From NCBI GenBank assembly GCA_017396845.1, contig JAFQKQ010000085.1, positions 1 to 51,128 on the forward strand: a stretch of DNA of 51,128 nt, in the 5' to 3' direction. This document shows positions 33,859 through 41,619 of this stretch, piece by piece. Source of the DNA: Clostridia bacterium (GTDB taxonomy: Bacteria; Bacillota; Clostridia; Christensenellales; Aristaeellaceae). Made by a program: the position numbers and the translations under genes. Every line of letters begins with the position of its first letter. Position 1 is the first letter of the stretch. Below the pieces are notes generated by a model. It saw only the letters and a list, made by a program, of their open reading frames with translations. It made no database searches and was not told the origin of the DNA.

Positions 33859-34421
33859 GAATTCATCTCCTTAAAACGCGCAAACGCGACAACCGTATCG
33901 CGGTACACGCGCTCGTCGTAAACTTCCATGGAATCGGGCACTCTTATTAAAGCGTCTTTTGCTTTTTCCATAACGATTATGGCGCTATTTGCAAGCGCGT
34001 CCGCTTCGATCAGCCGGTTAAGCGCATCTTCATAGCAATCGTTCATCCGGTACGGCGGATCCAAAAACACAAGACTGAATTTTTCCTTGAAAGCGGCTGA
34101 GGCTGCCCGGCGGTAATCGGCTTTCAAAACTGTTACATTCTTCCTGTCCGCTTCGCCAAGCACCGTTTCCACATTTCTCTTTATCACGGAAATCGCCTTT
34201 GCCGATATATCCGAAATCAGGGCGTATTTTGCGCCGCGGCTCATCGCTTCAAGTGCCAGCGCGCCCGTTCCTCCGAAAAGATCCAATACGCATGCATCCG
34301 GCACAATATGAACCAGTATGTTGAATACCGATTCGCGAATTTTGTCAGAAGTCGGCCTTGTGTCCATACCTTCCGGCGCAAACAACCGCCTGCCCTTTGC
34401 ATCGCCGCCAATTATACGCAA
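33855..34421 (-). CDS. rsmD: 16S rRNA (guanine966-N2)-methyltransferase
   Basis: A 188-residue SAM-dependent methyltransferase that modifies guanine 966 of 16S rRNA. It begins MRIIGGDAKGRRL, has the TRPTSDKIRESVFNIL block, the SAM motif VLDLFGGTGALALEA, and the catalytic DPPY near 122. The start is TTG at 34421 with GGAGT nine bases upstream. First gene of the rsmD-coaD-coiled-coil unit, with its own promoter. Confidence 0.95.
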   Translation of the reverse strand: MRIIGGDAKGRRLFAPEGMDTRPTSDKIRESVFNILVHIVPDACVLDLFGGTGALALEAMSRGAKYALISDISAKAISVIKRNVETVLGEADRKNVTVLKADYRRAASAAFKEKFSLVFLDPPYRMNDCYEDALNRLIEADALANSAIIVMEKAKDALIRVPDSMEVYDERVYRDTVVAFARFKEMNS

Positions 34422-34441
34422 AATTTCATCACTCCGTAATA

Positions 34442-34470
34442 ACTATAGCATACTTTTGAAATAATTGCAA
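34442..34470 (-). promoter_or_regulatory. Promoter for rsmD-coaD
   Basis: TTGCAA and TATAGT are separated by 17 bases on the minus strand, and TG precedes the -10 one base away (extended -10, TGCTATAGT). It lies 20 bases before the TTG start. Confidence 0.75.
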
Positions 34471-34489
34471 GCGACATTACAAAAGCTTC

Positions 34490-35257
34490 TTATACTTCCG
34501 GCTTCATTCTTCTGGGTTCTCTGGTCTTGTTGAACACCTTCAGCTTCTTCTTCTTTTTGCGGGTGCCCTTCTGAATCTCGATGAGCTTCTTCCGGCGGTA
34601 TCTCGGGCCCTGCAGATAGCCGATCAGCATGGCAAGGGACGGAAGGAAGCTTAAGGGAATAAAGCAAATTCGCATATAGGTCAGGTAGTGAAGGTCATAT
34701 GCGGTTGAATATACGGTAAATTCGGATGCGGACTTGATCATCGCAGAAAAATCAAGACCGGCATGCGTAATCGACGAGAACACGGTTTCGCCGGCATTGA
34801 GCGCACCCGTATAGTCAACGCCGACCATCGTTGTAAAAATACGGGTAAGCCACGCAACAGGAAGATTCACCACACGCGTAACGATACCCAGAGTGTTTTC
34901 ATTTACGCTATTGGGATCCGCCAGTATCAGATTGACAACCGCAAGCAGGAAAAACGGCGCGGACGACCAGATAAAAGCGAAAATCGCAGTTTTTTTGCTG
35001 AACATCTGCTTTGTCATTCTGTCATCCGGCTTTCTGCCCTCCGACTGAATTTTTTCAACCGTCGCCGTCATCGTGCAGGCGCGTTCGCCGCGATCCGCAC
35101 CGTCTCCGAACTGCATGACTAAATAGATGGCGTAAATGGCAATTCCCAGCACCATGCCGAGCCACAGGTTTCCGACAAAGGAAACCATCACGCACAATAC
35201 CGCCATCACGATGTGCATTACATAGTTTTTCTTGATCATACTCAACGCGTTATTCAT
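34490..35257 (-). CDS. Membrane protein of unknown function with very basic tail
   Basis: A 255-residue protein with about five hydrophobic segments: residues 10-50 as a pair (MHIVMAVLCVMVSFVGNLWL, then MVLGIAIYAIYLVM), AIFAFIWSSAPFFLLAVVNLIL near 90-112, and another near 205. It ends in a Lys/Arg-rich cytoplasmic tail with IQKGTRKKKKKLKVF. I do not recognise the family. The ATG at 35257 has GGAGG six bases upstream. It follows alr by 17 bases, so the two are probably cotranscribed. No catalytic motif is visible. Confidence 0.78.
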   Translation of the reverse strand: MNNALSMIKKNYVMHIVMAVLCVMVSFVGNLWLGMVLGIAIYAIYLVMQFGDGADRGERACTMTATVEKIQSEGRKPDDRMTKQMFSKKTAIFAFIWSSAPFFLLAVVNLILADPNSVNENTLGIVTRVVNLPVAWLTRIFTTMVGVDYTGALNAGETVFSSITHAGLDFSAMIKSASEFTVYSTAYDLHYLTYMRICFIPLSFLPSLAMLIGYLQGPRYRRKKLIEIQKGTRKKKKKLKVFNKTREPRRMKPEV

Positions 35258-35274
35258 GGTAAACCTCCAAAACA

Positions 35275-36381
35275 TTAGTCGTCCTTGATCCGCTTTTCGA
35301 TTCGCGGCGCAAAGCCGAGCATGATTTCATAGGGAATCGTGTTCGCTTTAAGGCTAAGCTCCTCAGGTGTAATCGCCTCTGGTCCGTCCTGCCCCATCAG
35401 CGTAACCACGCTGTCCATATTCACATCTCCTGCATCCGTAACATCGGCCATCATCATATCCATGCATATGTTCCCGACAATCCCGGCGCGCTTTCCGTTT
35501 ACAAGCACGTCCGCTTTGCCGCTCAATATCCTCGGATATCCGTCGCCGTAGCCGCAGGGCAGCGTCATAATCACCGAATCGCGCGGGCAGATGTAGTTTC
35601 TGGAATAGCCTACGCTGTCCCCTTTTTTCACACGCTCTATGCGGCTTGGGCGCGTAATCAGGCGCTGCGCGAACCTGAGAGCGCCTTTCATAGGCCCGTT
35701 TTCAACGCCGTACAGCGCGATTCCCGCGCGCACCATATCGAGCTGATATTCATTCTTCCAAAGCGCCGTGCTGGCCGCCGCATGCAAAACGGGGGTATAC
35801 CCATGCGCTTTGACGGTTTTCATTGCTTCCGAAAACGCATCAAACTGCATTTTCGTAAACTCCGGATCGGAATCCGCGGCGGAGAAATGCGTAAACATGC
35901 CCTCCATATGAACGTTTTCGATTTTGTCCCAGCATTCAAGGAGCATATTCAGTTTTTCTTTTCCCCTTACGCCGATGCGCGTCATACCCGTATCGATTTT
36001 GAGGTGCGCCTTCGCTTCTTTCCCAAGCTTTTCAGCCGCATCCCTCATCATTTCAAGGCCTCGTACATCAAATACCGCCTGCGAAAGGCCGTATTCTACC
36101 GCATCCTCAACGGATTCTTTTCCGGAATAGCCCAAGACCACGATCGGCACGCCGGTGATTCCATTCATTCTCAGCTGAACGCCCTCATCCGCCGTCGCCA
36201 CGGCGAACGCATCGTTAAGCCCCTCCCGAATCAAGCGCGAAGCGACTTCCTTAGCGCCGTGACCGTATGCATCCGCCTTCACAACCGAAAGCATTTTTAC
36301 ATGCTCCGGAATCAGGCTTCGAATGAACCTTGCATTGTGGGCAATCGCTCCGAGCGATACTTGCATTTCAAGCCTTTTCAA
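35275..36381 (-). CDS. alr: Alanine racemase
   Basis: PLP enzyme making D-alanine for peptidoglycan. The PLP lysine lies in SVVKADAYGHGA (Lys35 from the TTG start), the catalytic tyrosine in SVGYSRNYICP, and HFSAADSD, HAAASTA and GNICMDMMMADVT are further family blocks. About 368 residues. Two starts are possible: TTG at 36381, overlapping the ACT gene stop, with GGAGG only four bases away; or ATG at 36366 with AAAAGG six bases away, giving 363 residues. Both keep all catalytic sequence. Its place after paaK and an ACT gene is unusual and probably reflects simple operon packing. Confidence 0.95.
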   Translation of the reverse strand: MKRLEMQVSLGAIAHNARFIRSLIPEHVKMLSVVKADAYGHGAKEVASRLIREGLNDAFAVATADEGVQLRMNGITGVPIVVLGYSGKESVEDAVEYGLSQAVFDVRGLEMMRDAAEKLGKEAKAHLKIDTGMTRIGVRGKEKLNMLLECWDKIENVHMEGMFTHFSAADSDPEFTKMQFDAFSEAMKTVKAHGYTPVLHAAASTALWKNEYQLDMVRAGIALYGVENGPMKGALRFAQRLITRPSRIERVKKGDSVGYSRNYICPRDSVIMTLPCGYGDGYPRILSGKADVLVNGKRAGIVGNICMDMMMADVTDAGDVNMDSVVTLMGQDGPEAITPEELSLKANTIPYEIMLGFAPRIEKRIKDD

Positions 36382-36812
36382 AGCGCCTCCACCTGCGCTT
36401 GCGTGAGCATTTCAATTCTGTTTTCTTTAAAAACGCGCTGTGCCTTGTCAATATCCGACACGCGGAAGATGATCAGCGCGTTAAAGCCGGAATTGCGGAC
36501 GAAGGAATACAGGTACTCAACGGAAATGTCTTCTTTCTCCATCAGGCGAAGAATATCGCCAAGCCCGCTGGGACGGTCCGGAACGCAGGTCACCAATACA
36601 TCGGTGGTCCGAACGGTATAACCGGCCGAGCGAAGCTGCTTCATGCCCGCTTCGTAATCGGAAAGGATAAAGCGGCATACGCCGAAATTATCCGTTTCGG
36701 CAATGGACAGCGCGAGCAGATTCAGTCCGTTTGCGCCGAGAAGCTGCGTAACGGCAGCGAGACTTCCCTTTCGGTTTTCCAGAAATGCACTTAACTGTTT
36801 TACGCGGTACAT
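36378..36812 (-). CDS. Tandem ACT-domain protein
   Basis: A 144-residue protein made of two ACT modules: QLSAFLENRKGSLAAVTQLL at 6-25 starts the first, and TCVPDRPSGLGDILRLMEKE near 75 the second. ACT domains bind amino acids or similar small ligands. A protein of this size commonly accompanies phenylacetate-CoA ligase homologues in anaerobes, and here it lies 13 bases after paaK. It is likely a ligand sensor for the ligase or its pathway; that role is inferred from context. Confidence 0.88.
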   Translation of the reverse strand: MYRVKQLSAFLENRKGSLAAVTQLLGANGLNLLALSIAETDNFGVCRFILSDYEAGMKQLRSAGYTVRTTDVLVTCVPDRPSGLGDILRLMEKEDISVEYLYSFVRNSGFNALIIFRVSDIDKAQRVFKENRIEMLTQAQVEAL

Positions 36813-36825
36813 GCAGTCTTCCTCC

Positions 36826-38130
36826 TCACATCTTGCGCTTGTCGATTACTCTCTTGGCCTTTCCTTCGGATCTGGGAATGGTATGCGGTCCTACGAGGGT
36901 AACGGCTGCCTTTACGCCTACAACGGACTTGATCTTTTCAATGATCTCATGCTTGATCTTTTCGAGCTTGCCGATGGAATCGTTGAACATTTCGTCCGTA
37001 ACTTCCACCTGCACCTCGAGGGAATCGGTGGACTTTACTCTATCTACAATCAGCATGTAATGCGGCGCCACGCCCTGTACGCCGACCAGTACGCCCTCGA
37101 TCTGGCTCGGGAATACGTTTACGCCGCGGATGACCAGCATATCATCGGTTCTGCCCATCAGGCGCTCCATGCGCACGAGCGTTCTTCCGCATTCGCATTT
37201 TTCATCATGCAGGCGGCAGATATCATGCGTGCGGTATCTGAGCATGGGCATACCGGTTTTGCTGATGGTGGTAAATACCAATTCACCCTTCTCTCCGTAG
37301 GGAAGCGGCATTTCTGTTGCGGGATCGATAATCTCCGGAATCACATGATCCTCATTTACATGCATGCCGTGCTTGGCAAGACATTCAAAGGAAACGCCGG
37401 GGCCTGCGATTTCGGTAAGTCCGTAGATATCGAACGCATCGATTCCAAGGAGCGCTTCAATCTGTCCCCGCATCTCCTCTGTCCACGGCTCTGCGCCGAA
37501 ACATCCGGCCTTCAGCGACAGCCGGCTGGGATCGATATTCATTTCATTAAGTGTTTCACCAAGATACAATGCGTAGCTCGGCGTACAGCAGATATGCGTC
37601 ACGCCAAGCTCCGTCAGCATCATGATCTGGCGCTGGGTGTTGCCGCTGGACATGGGAATCGTCATTGCGCCGATTTTGGATGCGCCCTGATGTGCGCCGA
37701 GGCCGCCGGTAAAAAGCCCGTATCCGTAGGCAATCTGAATAACGCTGTTCTGATCTGCGCCGGCTGCGGTTAGGGTTCTCGACATCATTTCCGTCCATAC
37801 ATCGATATCGTTTTGCGTGTAACCGGAAACGATGGGCTTGCCTGTAGTTCCGGAGGAGCCCTGAATGCGGACGATGTCCTTTTTATCCGCCGCCAGGAGT
37901 CCGAAAGGGAACTGGTCGCGAAGATCGGTTTTATCGGTAAAGGGAAGATATTTAAGATCATCTATGGTTCTGATATCTTCGGGCTTGATTCCTTTTTTAT
38001 CCATTCTCTCCCTGTAGAGAGGAACATTGTCATATTCAAGTTTAACAACCTTGCGCAAGCGTTCGCTTTGAAGCTTTTTCAGCGCCTCGCGGTCGATACA
38101 TTCTATATCGGGATTCCATATTTTGTGCAT
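36826..38130 (-). CDS. paaK: Phenylacetate-CoA ligase
   Basis: A 434-residue AMP-forming ligase that activates phenylacetate or a related aryl acid to its CoA thioester. The ATP loop is GSSGTTGKPIVSGYT, followed by GYGLFTGGLGAHQGASKIG, YGLTEIAGPGV and the RTDDMLVIRGVNVFPSQIE hinge; the C-terminal SEGKAKRV contains the catalytic Lys. The ATG at 38130 (MHKIWNPDIE) fits the family N terminus; AAAGG lies about eleven bases upstream. In anaerobes paralogues work with indolepyruvate:ferredoxin oxidoreductase in aromatic amino acid fermentation, but no iorAB is in the window. The exact acid is uncertain. Confidence 0.93.
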   Translation of the reverse strand: MHKIWNPDIECIDREALKKLQSERLRKVVKLEYDNVPLYRERMDKKGIKPEDIRTIDDLKYLPFTDKTDLRDQFPFGLLAADKKDIVRIQGSSGTTGKPIVSGYTQNDIDVWTEMMSRTLTAAGADQNSVIQIAYGYGLFTGGLGAHQGASKIGAMTIPMSSGNTQRQIMMLTELGVTHICCTPSYALYLGETLNEMNIDPSRLSLKAGCFGAEPWTEEMRGQIEALLGIDAFDIYGLTEIAGPGVSFECLAKHGMHVNEDHVIPEIIDPATEMPLPYGEKGELVFTTISKTGMPMLRYRTHDICRLHDEKCECGRTLVRMERLMGRTDDMLVIRGVNVFPSQIEGVLVGVQGVAPHYMLIVDRVKSTDSLEVQVEVTDEMFNDSIGKLEKIKHEIIEKIKSVVGVKAAVTLVGPHTIPRSEGKAKRVIDKRKM

Positions 38131-38181
38131 GTTAAGTCGGACCTTTCTGAGCATAATATGAGACAACCTCATTATCTTCTG

Positions 38182-38211
38182 ATTATAGCAAATAATCGGG
38201 GCAAAAAGCAA
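38182..38211 (-). promoter_or_regulatory. Promoter for paaK-ACT-alr
   Basis: TTGCTT and TATAAT are separated by 18 bases on the minus strand, with TGC before the -10 (extended -10). It lies 52 bases before the ATG at 38130. Confidence 0.75.
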
Positions 38212-38253
38212 GATATTCCGTTTAATAATTGCAAATTCCGGAGGTTTTTTATC

Positions 38254-38970
38254 ATGTTTACCATACTTATCAGAGCCTTTTTGCTGTATGTACTCATGAT
38301 ACTTTTCATTCGCGCGCTCGGCAAACGTCAATTGGGGCAGTTTCAGCCCTATGAGCTTGCCATGGCGCTCATCATCGCCGAGCTTCTGGCAACGCCGATG
38401 GCGAACGTATCTACGCCGCTGCTCCACGGACTGATTCCGGTGCTTGCGGTACTTGCCATTCACGGAATCATCGCGCTCATCTGCCTGAAGTCGGATAAAG
38501 CCCGCGCGCTGATCTCAGGAAAGCCCTCTGTTCTCATAGCAAAGGGCGTAATAAACGATAAGGAGCTTACGCGCCTGTGTCTTACGCTTTCGGATTTGCT
38601 GGAAGGAGTCCGCGAAAGCGGCATATTGAATCCGGGAGAAGTGGAGTGTGCGATTATGGAAGCAAACGGGAAAATCACAGCGTTCCCCCGCTCCGCATAC
38701 CGTTCGCCCAACGTCGAGGAAATGGGTATTGACGCAGGCTATGAGGGCGTGCCGCTTGCGCTCATCATGGACGGCCGGGTTCAGGAAAACAATTTGACCG
38801 TCGCACATCTGACAAAAGAATGGCTCCGGGGGATTTTATCGGAATACTCGCTTTCCGAAAAGGCGGTGTACCTTGCCGTCATCAGCACAAAGGGCGTATT
38901 GTCCGTTCAGGAAAAGAGCGGAAACACGCATACCATACAGGCCGTCAATCCCGAGGAGGTGAAATGGTAA
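38254..38970 (+). CDS. DUF421 (YetF-type) membrane protein
   Basis: A 238-residue protein with three N-terminal membrane helices (residues about 2-75, including the RALGKRQLGQFQPYELAMAL loop that marks DUF421) and a C-terminal cytoplasmic alpha/beta domain. That domain has GKPSVLIAKGVINDKELTRL, an ESGI segment and EVECAIMEANGKI. YetF-like proteins are of uncertain function, and some relatives are made during sporulation. GGAGG lies nine bases before the ATG. It is followed two bases later by a DUF4363 gene, a pairing common in Bacillota. Confidence 0.92.
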   Translation: MFTILIRAFLLYVLMILFIRALGKRQLGQFQPYELAMALIIAELLATPMANVSTPLLHGLIPVLAVLAIHGIIALICLKSDKARALISGKPSVLIAKGVINDKELTRLCLTLSDLLEGVRESGILNPGEVECAIMEANGKITAFPRSAYRSPNVEEMGIDAGYEGVPLALIMDGRVQENNLTVAHLTKEWLRGILSEYSLSEKAVYLAVISTKGVLSVQEKSGNTHTIQAVNPEEVKW

Positions 38971-38971
38971 T

Positions 38972-39355
38972 ATGAAATCAAGACTGATTCTTGTGTCTTC
39001 ATGTCTTTTTGTATCCGTTATTCTTTGCGTGTTGTCCAGCCGCTTTGTAAACGCGTCCATGAACGGATTGCTTAACGATACTTCTTCCGTGCTTGCTTAT
39101 GCGAAGGCCGGGCAAACGGAAAAAGCGGTTGACGCGCTTACAAACATGCTCTCTTCCCTTAAAAAGCAAACGCCGATTCTTGAAACCTTCCTTCCCCATG
39201 AATCGATTCACGAAATCTACGCCCACCTTGCGGATGCTTCCACATCCCTTGAAATCGGCGATACGGAGGATTTTGAAAAAGCCCTTTCCCTTTTGACGGA
39301 AAGCGCAAAGCACCTGATCAGTCACGAAAAGGCGTCCGTTTCCAATATTTTGTAA
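38972..39355 (+). CDS. DUF4363 family protein
   Basis: A 127-residue protein with one N-terminal membrane segment or uncleaved signal (LILVSSCLFVSVILCVLSS). A helical extracytoplasmic domain with AKAGQTEKAVDALTNMLSSL follows. This matches DUF4363, normally found right after a DUF421 gene as here; the two start and stop codons are one base apart. GGAGGTGA in the end of the DUF421 gene serves as ribosome site. Function is unknown; presumed partner of the DUF421 protein. Confidence 0.85.
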   Translation: MKSRLILVSSCLFVSVILCVLSSRFVNASMNGLLNDTSSVLAYAKAGQTEKAVDALTNMLSSLKKQTPILETFLPHESIHEIYAHLADASTSLEIGDTEDFEKALSLLTESAKHLISHEKASVSNIL

Positions 39356-39370
39356 CCTTCCGGGGCATTT

Positions 39371-39416
39371 TTGCATACGCATAAATCACATGAGTTAAGG
39401 AGGAATGCGTATGCGA
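39371..39416 (+). promoter_or_regulatory. Inverted repeat covering the feoA start codon
   Basis: GCATACGCAT at 39373-39382 and ATGCGTATGC at 39405-39414 are perfect complements, extended by a T-G and a T-A pair. The right arm includes the feoA ATG at 39411, and the 22-base loop carries the AAGGAGG ribosome site. Folding would bury the start codon while exposing the Shine-Dalgarno sequence. As DNA, the arm centres are 32 bp apart, which could also suit a dimeric repressor. No T-run follows. Confidence 0.6.
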
Positions 39417-39653
39417 CCAATGCCGCTTACCCGCCTGAGCTTCGGACAGACGGGTATAATCCAATGGGTCTCAGGCGAAGAAGATAAAAAGAGCCGCCTT
39501 ATGAATCTGGGCTTTATTCCCGGAGAAAGGATTTCTCTTGCACTCATAAGCCCTCTCGGCAACCCCCGCGCATACAGAATCCTGGAAAGCACCATAGCGC
39601 TGCGCTCAAAGGACGCGCGATTGATCGGGATCAGCATAAAGGAGCGCACCTAA
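39411..39653 (+). CDS. feoA: Ferrous iron transport protein A
   Basis: An 80-residue SH3-like protein of the FeoA family: MPLTRLSFGQTGIIQWVSG, then SRLMNLGFIPGERISL, and a final LRSKDARLI. It supports FeoB-driven Fe(II) uptake at the inner face of the membrane. The ATG at 39411 is seven bases after AAGGAGG; the ATG at 39405 touches that site and is rejected. FeoB starts one base after its stop. Both may be cotranscribed with DUF421/DUF4363, as no clear promoter or terminator was found in the 55-base gap. Confidence 0.92.
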   Translation: MRPMPLTRLSFGQTGIIQWVSGEEDKKSRLMNLGFIPGERISLALISPLGNPRAYRILESTIALRSKDARLIGISIKERT

Positions 39654-39654
39654 A

Positions 39655-41619
39655 ATGAAAAAAAACAGCGAAAAAGCGCAGCCGGTCATCACCGTCGCGC
39701 TTACAGGGAATCCAAACGTAGGAAAATCCACGCTTTTCAGCCGCCTGACCGGTATCAAACAGCACACCGGCAACTGGGCGGGGAAAACCGTGGATATCAT
39801 GAGCGGAAAAAGATTGCACAACGGAAATCATTTTCTGTTTGTCGACCTTCCCGGCACATATTCTCTTTACCCGAATTCGCCGGAGGAAGAAATTGCAAGG
39901 GATTTTTTGTTGTCACGGGAAGCAGAACGAGTGTGCGTAATTCTGGACGCCACGAATATCAGAAGAAGCCTTGCATTTGCTTTGAGCGTTCTTGAAATAC
40001 GGCCGGATGCATTTCTAATTATAAATCTCGCCGATGAAGCCGCTAAAAAGGGCGTGAACATTGATACCAAACGGATGTCCGAATCTCTCAATTGTCCGGT
40101 GCTTCCCGTTTCCGCAAGAACCGGGCAGGGCGTTAACGAAATGCTGAATCGGCTTTCAGAAAGCAAACCCGCAAAGGAGCAAAGCTTTCACGCGCCGTAT
40201 AAGCCGTGGCTTCGTAAAATACTTCAGGCTGTTTCAGAAATAAAACAGATCGATTATAAAAGCGCTTTTCTTTATGCGCTTGCCGGTGACCCGGACGCTT
40301 TAAACGTAAGTCGCGCATTCGGAAGATCATTAGATGCGGTTCAAAGCGAAATCATACAGACCTTTTCAGAATGCGCAGGCGAAATCTACGGTTCCTGCGT
40401 AACAAAAAAGAAGATGGAACCGCAGGCGGCAAGGGCAGACAAAATTCTCACCGGAAAATATACGGCGTTTCCCATCATGCTTTTGTTCCTGTTTGCCATA
40501 CTCTATTTTACCATTTCCTTTGCAAACCTGCCTTCAAAAGCACTAAGCGCACTGTTTAGCTCTGCAGAAGCGCCCCTACGCCGCTTTTTTGATTCCGTCT
40601 TCTTTTTAAAGCCCCTTGCGCCCGTAATGATCGACGGCGTATACGGCGTTCTTACATGGGTGATATCGGTAATGCTGCCGCCGATGGCAATATTTTTCCC
40701 GATGTTTTCGCTGCTGGAAGAATGCGGCTTTCTTCCGAGAATCGCTTTCAATCTGGATGGCGCTTTTTCAAAATGCCGCGCCTGCGGAAAGCAGGGGCTT
40801 ACCATGTGCATGGGACTCGGCTGCAATGCCGTCGGAATCACGGGATGCAGAATCATATCTTCTCCGCGCGAAAGGATGATCGCGCTTATCACGAACTCCC
40901 TCATGCCCTGCAACGGCCGCTTTCCTGCGCTTATTCAAATCAGCTATGCCTTTCTATCCGTAAGCACAGTAATAACCGCCTTTGCCGTTACGGGCATGAT
41001 CGCTGTCAGCATACTTATGACGCTTCTGATGTCCTATCTTTTGTCCGTAACTCTCCTTCGCGGAAAAAGTTCATTTTTCGCCATGGAGATACCGCCCCTC
41101 AGGAAGCCTGCGTTTTTTAGGGTAATCGCGGAAAGTTTGGTAAACAGAGCGTTTAAGGTGCTCCTGCGCGCACTTGCCGTCGCCGCTCCTGCGGGGCTTA
41201 TCATATGGTGCCTTGCAAACATCAGTATATCGGGAACGCCGATTATCAAGCATATTACCGATTATCTTGAGCCCGCAGGCTTGTTTTTAGGCATGGACGG
41301 CGCGATCCTGACAGCGTTTCTTTTGAGCCTTCCGGCAAATGAAATCATGCTGCCGCTTCTGATCATGATCTATCTTTCAAACGGTTCGCTTACGGAAATA
41401 GAGAGCGTATCCTCCCTAAAAAGCATACTCGTTCAAAACGGCTGGACGGTCAGAACTGCGCTCTGTTCGCTTGCATTTACCCTCATGCATTTCCCGTGTT
41501 CTACCTCCCTCATCACTTCCTACAAAGAGACAAAGAGCCTTTTCTGGACGTTCATAACATTCATCGTCCCCTTGATTCCGGGCGTTGGCCTGTGTTTATT
41601 GATCCGTCTTATTGTATAG
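39655..41619 (+). CDS. feoB: Ferrous iron transport protein B
   Basis: A 654-residue membrane GTPase importing Fe(II). The G domain has G1 GNPNVGKST at about 18-26, G3 VDLPGTYSL and G4 NLADEA (NxxD). A helical insulation domain follows. The membrane part has VLTWVISVMLPPMAIFFPMF, the GLGCNAVGITGCR block and LMPCNGRFP, the Cys-containing gate segments of FeoB. At 654 residues it is slightly shorter than the roughly 700-residue norm, but all core parts are visible. Its last 11 bases overlap the convergent enolase gene. Confidence 0.95.
   Translation: MKKNSEKAQPVITVALTGNPNVGKSTLFSRLTGIKQHTGNWAGKTVDIMSGKRLHNGNHFLFVDLPGTYSLYPNSPEEEIARDFLLSREAERVCVILDATNIRRSLAFALSVLEIRPDAFLIINLADEAAKKGVNIDTKRMSESLNCPVLPVSARTGQGVNEMLNRLSESKPAKEQSFHAPYKPWLRKILQAVSEIKQIDYKSAFLYALAGDPDALNVSRAFGRSLDAVQSEIIQTFSECAGEIYGSCVTKKKMEPQAARADKILTGKYTAFPIMLLFLFAILYFTISFANLPSKALSALFSSAEAPLRRFFDSVFFLKPLAPVMIDGVYGVLTWVISVMLPPMAIFFPMFSLLEECGFLPRIAFNLDGAFSKCRACGKQGLTMCMGLGCNAVGITGCRIISSPRERMIALITNSLMPCNGRFPALIQISYAFLSVSTVITAFAVTGMIAVSILMTLLMSYLLSVTLLRGKSSFFAMEIPPLRKPAFFRVIAESLVNRAFKVLLRALAVAAPAGLIIWCLANISISGTPIIKHITDYLEPAGLFLGMDGAILTAFLLSLPANEIMLPLLIMIYLSNGSLTEIESVSSLKSILVQNGWTVRTALCSLAFTLMHFPCSTSLITSYKETKSLFWTFITFIVPLIPGVGLCLLIRLIV

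Noticed and set aside
36826-38463. A 545-residue version of phenylacetate-CoA ligase with an extra N terminus
   Set aside because: The extra 111 residues cross the paaK promoter and the divergent DUF421 gene; the family N terminus starts at MHKIWN (38130).
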